From contig CANIRI010000139.1 of assembly GCA_947469815.1 (NCBI GenBank), positions 1 through 6,596 on the forward strand: a stretch of 6,596 nt of DNA. The letters run 5' to 3'. The notes under the pieces are model-generated. The model had not been told where the DNA came from, searched no databases, and saw only the letters and a program-made list of their open reading frames with translations. The translations under genes and the position numbers were made by a program. Shown in pieces: positions 1 through 6,596 of the stretch (positions are counted from its first letter, which is position 1; the number at the start of each line of letters is the position of its first letter). The DNA is from Comamonadaceae bacterium. GTDB taxonomy: Bacteria > Pseudomonadota > Gammaproteobacteria > Burkholderiales > Burkholderiaceae_C.

Positions 1-285
1 GGCATGGTGATGGCAGCGCGTTTGTCCGCCGCTTTGGGCATGGTGGACGCGGGTTTTGCCGAGCGCCTAGTGCTGCTGGTAGCGGCTGCAGGCCTGCCGG
101 TGAAAGGACCTGTGCTGGACCCCATCGATAACGCCGGCCGCTATCTGGCCCTGATGCGCTTGGATAAAAAAGCCCAGGCCGGCGCCATCACCTTTGTGCT
201 GACCGACGGGCCAGGCCGGGCCGTGATGCGCGAAGCGCCCGAGGCGCTGGTGCGCAGCGTGATCGATTCCTGCTGCGCCGCCTGA
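1..285 (+). CDS. aroB: 3-dehydroquinate synthase, C-terminal part (5' end outside window)
   Basis: This is the last 94 codons of 3-dehydroquinate synthase, read in frame from base 1 to a TGA at 283-285. The cytoplasmic enzyme uses NAD and a divalent metal to turn DAHP into 3-dehydroquinate, the second step of the shikimate pathway. The visible part matches the family's helical C-terminal domain: GMVMAARLSA at the start (just after the usual HGEAVAI stretch), AGLPVKGP near residue 35, then YLALMRLDKKAQAGAITFVL, the conserved M-x-x-DKK-x-x-x-G segment near the end of AroB proteins. The family is usually about 360 residues, so roughly three quarters of the gene, including the NAD-binding domain and most metal ligands, lies upstream. 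The stop overlaps the start of dgt (TGATG), which suggests co-translation. The identification rests on the fragment alone but is characteristic. Confidence 0.93.
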   Translation, partial: GMVMAARLSAALGMVDAGFAERLVLLVAAAGLPVKGPVLDPIDNAGRYLALMRLDKKAQAGAITFVLTDGPGRAVMREAPEALVRSVIDSCCAA

Positions 286-1457
286 TGCTCGCGCCCTATG
301 CCTGCGATCCGGCCCACAGCCGTGGCCGCCGTTATGCGCAAAGCGCCGCACCCACCCGCACCGAGTTCCAACGCGACCGCGACCGCGTCGTCCATTCCAG
401 TGCCTTTCGCCGCTTGGTCTACAAAACCCAGGTTTTTTTGAACCACGAAGGCGACTTGTTCCGCACCCGCATGACGCATTCGCTGGAGGTGGCCCAGTTG
501 GCTCGTTCCATGGCGCGCACGCTGGGTCTGAACGAAGACCTGGTGGAGGCGATCGCGCTGGCCCATGATCTGGGTCATACACCCTTTGGCCATGCCGGAC
601 AGGATGCGCTGCACGACTGCATGCGCGACTGGGGTGGCTTTGAGCACAACATGCAAAGCCTGCGGGTGGTCGATCAGCTGGAGCAGCGCTACCCGGAGTA
701 CGACGGCTTGAACCTGTGCTTTGAGACCCGCGAGGGCATTTTGAAGCACTGCTCGGCTGCCAATGCCCGCGCCCTGGAAGCGCAGGAGCCGCCCTACGCC
801 GATGCGCAGGGCGGCGTGGGCGCGCGCTTTTTGCTACGCCAGCAGCCCAGCTTAGAGGCGCAGCTGTGCAACCTGGCCGACGAAATCGCCTACAACGCCC
901 ACGACATCGACGACGGCGTGCGCTCGGGTCTGATCACCCTGGAGCAGGTGCGCGAAGTGCCCCTGTTTGCCCGTTTTTCTGACCAAGCCCTGCGCGAGCA
1001 GCCGCAGCTGGGCGCATCGGCCAACCGCAAACGCTGGCTGTACGAATCCATCCGGCGCATGCTCAGCGCGCAGGTGTATGACGTGATCGAGTCGACCCGC
1101 GCGGAAATCGTGGCGCACCAGGTCCGTGATCTTGCCGGTGTCCGTGCTGCAGCGCCCTTGGTGGTTTTTTCCGCTGCCATGGTGGAGGAGGCGCGGGTGC
1201 TCAAAGCCTTTTTGTTGCGCGCTTTGTACCGCCACCCCAACGTGGTGGAAAAAATGGATGCGGCACGCGCAGTGGTCAGCGGACTTTTTGCGCTGTACAT
1301 CGAGTCCCCGGATCAAATGGCTGCGCCAGGCGTGGCCATGGATAGCGCCATGGATGCCGGTTTGCAGCGCCGTGTAGCGGACTATGTGGCCGGTATGACC
1401 GACCGCTTTGCCCTGCGCGAGCACGAGCGGCTGACCGGCCAGCGACTATTGGTATGA
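285..1457 (+). CDS. dgt: deoxyguanosinetriphosphate triphosphohydrolase-like HD-domain protein (dNTPase)
   Basis: This 390-residue cytoplasmic enzyme is predicted to hydrolyse deoxynucleoside triphosphates, dGTP in the classic case, to the deoxynucleoside and triphosphate. The HD-superfamily metal site is clear: H65 in RMTHSLEVAQ, the H94-D95 pair in LAHDLGHTPFGHAG, H121 in GGFEHN, and D199 in NLADEIAYNAHDIDDG. The N-terminal signature RDRDRVVHSSAFRRLVYKTQVF (residues 30-51) is typical of the shorter, non-E. coli Dgt-like group, often annotated as dGTPase-like because substrate preference varies. The length fits that group. The ATG at 285 overlaps the aroB stop, and no good Shine-Dalgarno precedes it, consistent with translational coupling. 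The gene ends in an ATGA overlap with the next gene. An aroB-dgt pairing is familiar in Burkholderiales. The family call is firm; the exact dNTP substrate cannot be read from sequence. Confidence 0.93.
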   Translation: MLAPYACDPAHSRGRRYAQSAAPTRTEFQRDRDRVVHSSAFRRLVYKTQVFLNHEGDLFRTRMTHSLEVAQLARSMARTLGLNEDLVEAIALAHDLGHTPFGHAGQDALHDCMRDWGGFEHNMQSLRVVDQLEQRYPEYDGLNLCFETREGILKHCSAANARALEAQEPPYADAQGGVGARFLLRQQPSLEAQLCNLADEIAYNAHDIDDGVRSGLITLEQVREVPLFARFSDQALREQPQLGASANRKRWLYESIRRMLSAQVYDVIESTRAEIVAHQVRDLAGVRAAAPLVVFSAAMVEEARVLKAFLLRALYRHPNVVEKMDAARAVVSGLFALYIESPDQMAAPGVAMDSAMDAGLQRRVADYVAGMTDRFALREHERLTGQRLLV

Positions 1458-2017
1458 GTGCGCAAACGCTGGATCATTCCCGCGTACTTGCCCAGACCCG
1501 GCGCTGGTTAGAGCGCGCCGTGGTGGGCTTGAATTTGTGCCCATTCGCCAAGAGCGTCTACGCCAAGGAGCTGGTGCACTATGTTGTTTACGACGGTGTT
1601 GATGAGGCGGAATTTATGGCGCTTTTGCGCGGGCAGTTGGCCGAACTCGATGCCAGCGACCCGCAGCAGCGCGACACCACGCTGCTGATTGCCCCACTGT
1701 TATGTCCCGAATTTCTGGATTTCAATGCGATGCTGGCGCGGGCGCAGCGGGTTCTGCGCAAGTCGGGTTTGGAAGGCGTTTTGCAGATTGCCAGCTTTCA
1801 CCCGGGGTATGTGTTCGCCGACGCTGCCCCCGAGGACATGGCCAATTACACCAACCGCGCGCCGTTTCCCATGCTGCATCTGCTGCGGGAAGATTCGGTG
1901 TCCCGGGCCGTGGCGGCGTACCCACAAGCGCTGGAAATTTATGGCCGAAACATAGAGACCCTGCGGGCGCTGGGCCCTTCGGGCTGGCAAGCTTTGGAAT
2001 GCGGTCCACTGGTATGA
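1454..2017 (+). CDS. DUF1415 family protein, function unknown
   Basis: This 187-residue protein of unknown function resembles the DUF1415 family. No signal peptide or membrane segment is visible, so it is probably cytoplasmic. Conserved-looking stretches are RRWLERAVVGLNLCPFA (residues 16-32), the acidic-hydrophobic segment around LLIAPLLCPEFLDFN (77-91), ASFHPGYVFAD (113-123) and NYTNRAPFPMLHLLRE (131-146). The C29, H116 and N131/N134 positions are candidates for an active or metal site, but that is a guess. The start is the ATG of an ATGA overlap with the dgt stop (1454-1457), and the gene ends in the same ATGA overlap with the methyltransferase (2014-2017). There is no clear Shine-Dalgarno, so translation probably depends on the upstream gene. 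The setting suggests co-expression with dgt but does not reveal a role. Confidence 0.88.
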   Translation: MSAQTLDHSRVLAQTRRWLERAVVGLNLCPFAKSVYAKELVHYVVYDGVDEAEFMALLRGQLAELDASDPQQRDTTLLIAPLLCPEFLDFNAMLARAQRVLRKSGLEGVLQIASFHPGYVFADAAPEDMANYTNRAPFPMLHLLREDSVSRAVAAYPQALEIYGRNIETLRALGPSGWQALECGPLV

Positions 2018-2913
2018 AAACCCGCGCTGCTGAAAAAACCGATGCCGCGCTGCAGGAACTTTTGCGCCCCGGGCAGTCCATTGCCTTGCTGCAGGAACTG
2101 CATATCCTGACCCGCGAGGGCAAGCTGAACCAGGATTCCCGGCGCAAACTCAAGCAGGTCAACCACCTGTTTGGCTTTATCGAAAAAATACTGCAAGAGC
2201 TGCCCGCGTCCCCCAATGGCCCGACTGTGGTGGACCACGGAGCCGGCAAGTCCTACCTCGGATTTATCGTGTACGACTTGCACATCAAAGCGCTGGGGCA
2301 GGGGCACATTTATGGTGTCGAATCGCGTAGCGAGCTGGTTGCGGCTTCGCAGGCGCTGGCGCAGCGCCTGGGCTTTGACCGCATGCGCTTTCTCAATACC
2401 AGCGTCGCCGCATCGGCGCACAGTGCCGTGATGCCAGCGCAGATTGACCTGGTCACCGCGTTGCATGCCTGTGATACCGCCACTGACGACGCCATTGCTT
2501 TTGGCCTGGCCAAACAGGCCCGCGCCATGGTTTTGGTTCCTTGTTGCCAGGCAGAAATCGCAGCTTGTTTGCGCCAAGGCAAGGGCTTGAACCTGAAGCG
2601 AAACGCACTGGCCGAGTTGTGGCGCCACCCCTTGCACACCCGCGAAATGGGGAGCCAGCTCACCAATGTGCTGCGGTGCTTGTACCTGGAAGCCATGGGC
2701 TATGCAGTCACGGTGACCGAATTGGTGGGGTGGGAGCACAGCATGAAAAACGAACTGATTCTGGCTCGCCATACCGGCCGCCCCAGCACCAGCGCCGCAG
2801 CCCGATTGGTGGAATTGCTGCAGATTTTTGGGCTGGAATCGCTGCTTCACACACGGTTTGCGATGCCCATGCACAATTTAGGAGCTGCGCCAGTAAAGGG
2901 TGCTGAAATTTAG
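2014..2913 (+). CDS. class I SAM-dependent methyltransferase (Methyltransf_32-like)
   Basis: This is a 299-residue cytoplasmic Rossmann-fold methyltransferase. The SAM-binding motif I is VVDHGAGKSYLGFIVYDL (residues 72-89), followed by the acidic end of strand 2 in IYGVESRSEL (99-108). TALHACDTATDDAI (148-161) and VLVPCCQ (173-179) are typical of the Methyltransf_32 group, which includes the methyltransferase domains of GSTCD/METTL25-like proteins and of some tRNA methyltransferases. The PCCQ stretch sits where RNA or protein substrates often contact related enzymes. The substrate is unknown; RNA or protein is a plausible inference only. The N-terminus (about residues 1-65) is a helical extension rich in Leu, Lys and Gln. 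The start is the ATG overlapping the DUF1415 stop (ATGA). The frame stays open back to 1702, but that part lies inside the DUF1415 gene and does not resemble a protein domain. Confidence 0.87.
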   Translation: MKTRAAEKTDAALQELLRPGQSIALLQELHILTREGKLNQDSRRKLKQVNHLFGFIEKILQELPASPNGPTVVDHGAGKSYLGFIVYDLHIKALGQGHIYGVESRSELVAASQALAQRLGFDRMRFLNTSVAASAHSAVMPAQIDLVTALHACDTATDDAIAFGLAKQARAMVLVPCCQAEIAACLRQGKGLNLKRNALAELWRHPLHTREMGSQLTNVLRCLYLEAMGYAVTVTELVGWEHSMKNELILARHTGRPSTSAAARLVELLQIFGLESLLHTRFAMPMHNLGAAPVKGAEI

Positions 2914-2932
2914 GTTTGGGATATGGATTTAC

Positions 2933-2938
2933 AGGAGG
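2933..2938 (+). promoter_or_regulatory. Shine-Dalgarno AGGAGG fixing the lipoprotein start
   Basis: A perfect AGGAGG lies 7 bases before the ATG at 2946. It decides the start: the same frame could begin at a TTG at 2916, but that would put this site inside the coding sequence and add ten residues ahead of a complete signal peptide. Confidence 0.88.
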
Positions 2939-2945
2939 CTTTTTT

Positions 2946-3428
2946 ATGAACAATCGGTTTTCTCCAACAATTTGGCTGACCGCAGCGGCTGCCGGTCTAG
3001 CGGTCGTTTTGGGAGGCTGTGCCACCAGCGACCCTGACATGATTTCCAGAGACAACGCCCAAACCATGTCCCAAGTTCAGGACGGCGTGGTGCTCAGCGT
3101 TCGCAAGGTCACGGTTGATGGCAGCCAAAGCGGCGTTGGGGCCGCAATCGGGGGCGTTGTGGGAGCTATCGGCGGCTCTGCGGGAAGCGGCGTCCAGCGC
3201 GAAAGCCAGGTCCTCGGGGTTCTCGGTGCGGTCGCCGGCGCTGCTGCGGGCAATGTGGCTGAGCGCTTGGTAACGAAAGAGGATGCCATCGAAATTTTGG
3301 TCCAACTCAAAGGCGGCGAGCGCCGTGCTATTGTCCAGGCCAAGGGCGCGCAGAACTTCGAACCCGGCGACGCTGTGATCATCGTCACCACCGGCAACAA
3401 GGTCCGCGTGACCAAAGCCCCAAAATAA
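2946..3428 (+). CDS. SlyB-like glycine-zipper outer-membrane lipoprotein
   Basis: This 160-residue precursor has a lipoprotein signal peptide: MNNRF, a hydrophobic run (about residues 8-22) and the lipobox LGGC with the lipidated cysteine at C25. Position +2 of the mature protein is Ala rather than Asp, which favours sorting to the outer membrane. After a short linker, DGVVLSVRKVTVDG (47-59) leads into two glycine-zipper helices, GVGAAIGGVVGAIGGSAGSG (63-82) and about 90-103 (GVLGAVAGAAAGN). A small beta-rich C-terminal domain follows, ending NFEPGDAVIIVTTGNKVRVTKAPK. This order and length match SlyB and related 17-kDa antigen-type lipoproteins, which support envelope integrity under stress in enterics. 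It follows the methyltransferase by 32 untranslated bases and has a strong Shine-Dalgarno, so it is probably translated at a higher level than the upstream chain. Its TAA stop lies inside the left hairpin of the transposase element. The family call is firm; the specific role is inferred. Confidence 0.88.
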   Translation: MNNRFSPTIWLTAAAAGLAVVLGGCATSDPDMISRDNAQTMSQVQDGVVLSVRKVTVDGSQSGVGAAIGGVVGAIGGSAGSGVQRESQVLGVLGAVAGAAAGNVAERLVTKEDAIEILVQLKGGERRAIVQAKGAQNFEPGDAVIIVTTGNKVRVTKAPK

Positions 3429-3450
3429 TCGGGGTCAGATTCCGATTATT
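3424..3450 (+). repeat. left REP-like hairpin of the transposase element
   Basis: This is a 9-base perfect stem, AATAATCGG pairing with CCGATTATT, extended by a G-T pair at 3433/3441 around the loop GTCAGAT (3434-3440). The TAA stop of the lipoprotein gene (3426-3428) lies in the left arm, and the right arm ends 8 bases before the transposase ATG. It has no T-run after it, so it does not look like a standard intrinsic terminator. It lacks the GTAG/GTGG tetranucleotide found at the foot of classic enterobacterial REP sequences. Confidence 0.8.
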
Positions 3451-3458
3451 CTTGCGGA

Positions 3459-4160
3459 ATGGCCCGCCTTCCCCGACTCACGCTCACCGATTACCCGCAC
3501 CATGTGATTTTGCGGGGTAACAACCGCCAGATGATTTTCTCCGGCGAGTCGGACATGCGGCGCATGCTCAGCCTGCTGAAGGAGCACAGCTTGGCGCAGG
3601 GCGTGGACGTCCACGCCTATGTGCTCATGGGCAACCACATGCATCTGCTGCTCACGCCCCGGCGGGATGGGGCTTTGTCCTTGATGATGCAGGCCGTCGG
3701 CCGCAGTTACGTGCGGGCCTATAACCAGGCGCATGGCCGCACCGGCACTTTGTGGGAGGGGCGGTACCGCTCGTCCTTGATTCAGACCGAGCGCTATTTG
3801 CTGGCCTGCATGGCCTACATCGACCTGAATCCAGTCCGCGCAGGCTTGGTGCAGGCGCCGGAAGATTACCCGTGGTCCAGCCACGCGCATTACACGGGTC
3901 GCCAGCATCAGCGGCTGTTGACGCCGCCCGCGCTGTATTGGGAATTGGGGAACACGCCCTTTGCGCGGGAAGCCGCCTATGTTGGGCTGGTGCGAGCCGG
4001 CATTGCGGCGCAGCAGCAGCACGAATTGACTGCAGCCACGCTCAGCGGCTGGGCGCTGGGCGATCCCGGCTTCTTGACAGACTTGGAGAGCCAAACACCA
4101 CGTCGCACCCGGCCGGGCAAGGCTGGACGGCCACCTGCTAACCCGTCCCCAATTAAATGA
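3459..4160 (+). CDS. REP-associated tyrosine transposase (RAYT, HUH/Y1 superfamily)
   Basis: This 233-residue single-strand DNA nuclease/transposase is of the IS200-related Y1 type, the kind associated with REP palindromes. The HUH metal motif is GNHMHLLL with H60 and H62. The likely catalytic tyrosine is Y120 in MAYIDLNPVRAGL, the position where related TnpA-REP and IS200 enzymes carry theirs. Other family hallmarks are HHVILRGNNRQMIF (14-27), GTLWEGRYRSSLIQ (96-109), the PEDYPWSSHAHY stretch (134-145) and a basic tail, RRTRPGKAGRPP (215-226), probably used for DNA binding. All motifs are intact and length is normal, so it may be functional. The ATG at 3459 follows only a weak GCGGA purine stretch, and a hairpin ends 8 bases upstream, so translation is probably poor. 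No obvious own promoter is seen; read-through from the lipoprotein gene is the simplest source of transcript. Confidence 0.9.
   Translation: MARLPRLTLTDYPHHVILRGNNRQMIFSGESDMRRMLSLLKEHSLAQGVDVHAYVLMGNHMHLLLTPRRDGALSLMMQAVGRSYVRAYNQAHGRTGTLWEGRYRSSLIQTERYLLACMAYIDLNPVRAGLVQAPEDYPWSSHAHYTGRQHQRLLTPPALYWELGNTPFAREAAYVGLVRAGIAAQQQHELTAATLSGWALGDPGFLTDLESQTPRRTRPGKAGRPPANPSPIK
4145..4156 (+). repeat. degenerate third half-copy of the element's end sequence
   Basis: GTCCCCAATTAA at this site matches GACCCCGATTAA at 4193-4204 at 10 of 12 bases, in the same orientation. It also forms a perfect 9-base inverted repeat with the right hairpin's left arm (CCCAATTAA at 4148-4156 against TTAATTGGG at 4180-4188). 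It covers the last codons of the transposase gene, just before its TGA. This arrangement resembles paired REP units (BIME-like), but the copy is short and partial. Confidence 0.5.
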
Positions 4161-4176
4161 CTGGTGTGAATCCGAG

Positions 4177-4207
4177 AAATTAATTGGGATCTGACCCCGA
4201 TTAATTT
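4177..4207 (+). repeat. right REP-like hairpin of the transposase element
   Basis: This is a 12-pair stem, AAATTAATTGGG with CCCGATTAATTT (one T-G pair), closing the 7-base loop ATCTGAC at 4189-4195. It is the inverted counterpart of the hairpin at 3424-3450. The outer stem is AT-rich and ends in TTTT before G4209, so on the + strand it might weakly terminate transcription coming out of the transposase gene. That is a possibility only, since the stem base is not GC-rich. Confidence 0.8.
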
Positions 4208-4238
4208 TGTCATCGCCAGGGGGTGATTAGGGTATCCT
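4207..4238 (+). promoter_or_regulatory. weak candidate promoter for gltB
   Basis: TTGTCA at 4207-4212 (5 of 6 to the sigma-70 -35 consensus) and TATCCT at 4233-4238 (4 of 6 to the -10) lie upstream of gltB, but their spacing of 20 bases is longer than ideal. The -35 would overlap the last base of the right hairpin. No sigma-54 GG/GC pair or NtrC-like palindrome was found in 4161-4270. gltB must be transcribed from here or from further upstream, so some promoter is expected; this exact pair is a guess. Confidence 0.22.
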
Positions 4239-4259
4239 CTATGCCCTTGTCGAGTTTTC

Positions 4260-4264
4260 AGGAG
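4260..4264 (+). promoter_or_regulatory. Shine-Dalgarno AGGAG of gltB
   Basis: AGGAG lies 6 bases before the ATG at 4271 and supports that start, which also places the nucleophile cysteine at residue 25 after a short propeptide. Confidence 0.8.
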
Positions 4265-4270
4265 TAACAC

Positions 4271-6596
<2,326 letters not shown>

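Larger units (their letters stand above)
3424..4207 (+). mobile_element. REP-associated transposase element with inverted hairpin ends
   Basis: The unit consists of one HUH/Y1 transposase gene between two imperfect palindromes in inverted orientation. TAATCGGGGTCAGAT at 3426-3440 recurs exactly, reverse-complemented, at 4189-4203. Over 27 aligned positions the two ends agree at 23. Each end folds into a hairpin whose loop is GTCAGAT (left) or ATCTGAC (right). No target-site duplication is visible, as expected for HUH enzymes, which do not make them. No accessory gene is present. The boundaries are the outer edges of the hairpins; the true mobile unit, if it still moves, could be slightly different. 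RAYT genes are often single-copy and domesticated, so calling this 'mobile' describes ancestry more than proven activity. Confidence 0.7.

Noticed and set aside
141..749. Minus-strand open frames across aroB and dgt
   Set aside because: They are antisense to well-recognised enzymes and have no recognisable motifs or ribosome-binding sites.
1702..2013. N-terminal extension of the methyltransferase frame upstream of 2014
   Set aside because: These bases encode the conserved DUF1415 protein in another frame. The extension looks like low-complexity shadow, and 2014 gives an ATGA overlap matching the previous junction.
2916..2945. TTG start for the lipoprotein
   Set aside because: It would place the perfect AGGAGG inside the gene and add ten residues in front of a complete signal peptide; ATG 2946 fits far better.
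3424..3450. Left hairpin as an intrinsic terminator of the lipoprotein gene
   Set aside because: There is no T-run after the stem (it is followed by CTTGCGG), and the sequence is explained better as an end of the transposase element.
3447..3452. TATTCT as a -10 for a leaderless transposase transcript
   Set aside because: It matches only 4 of 6 consensus bases, and no -35 is found at suitable spacing (the expected region is the AT-rich hairpin arm).
4161..4270. Sigma-54 promoter or NtrC site for gltB
   Set aside because: No GG-N10-GC core and no NtrC-like palindrome is present in the interval.

Overview
The window is GC-rich, densely packed bacterial chromosome. The gene order (end of aroB, then dgt, two conserved uncharacterised genes, a lipoprotein gene, then gltB) and the protein sequences point to a betaproteobacterium of the Burkholderiales, most likely Comamonadaceae (Rhodoferax/Polaromonas-like). 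That placement is inferred from recognising the families, not from a search. All real genes lie on the + strand. There are no rRNA or tRNA genes, no CRISPR array and no phage genes.

Region 1 (1-2913) is a four-gene chain with overlapping stop and start codons. It holds the 3' end of aroB (shikimate pathway), dgt (an HD-domain dNTP triphosphohydrolase), a DUF1415 gene and a class I SAM-dependent methyltransferase of the Methyltransf_32 type. The junctions are TGATG, ATGA and ATGA, so the genes are probably co-transcribed and translationally coupled. The methyltransferase starts at 2014; the same frame stays open much further upstream, but only as a shadow of the DUF1415 gene.

Region 2 (2946-3428) encodes a small SlyB-like glycine-zipper outer-membrane lipoprotein. 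It has its own strong Shine-Dalgarno sequence 33 bases after the methyltransferase.

Region 3 (about 3424-4207) is the most unusual part: a single-gene HUH/Y1 transposase of the REP-associated (RAYT, TnpA-REP) type. It is bracketed by two inverted hairpins that share a 15-base identical core and expose the same 7-base loop (GTCAGAT, or ATCTGAC on the other strand). The left hairpin contains the lipoprotein stop codon and ends 8 bases before the transposase start. A degenerate third half-copy overlaps the transposase stop. The element sits between the lipoprotein gene and gltB.

Region 4 (4271-6596) is the first roughly half of gltB, the large subunit of NADPH-dependent glutamate synthase. It carries the N-terminal glutaminase domain, the central domain and the start of the synthase domain, and is cut by the window end.

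Most of the window is housekeeping metabolism. The transposase and its hairpins form a recognisable but less well-described class of domesticated or mobile element, and are the best candidate for follow-up. I see no evidence for a wholly new system.
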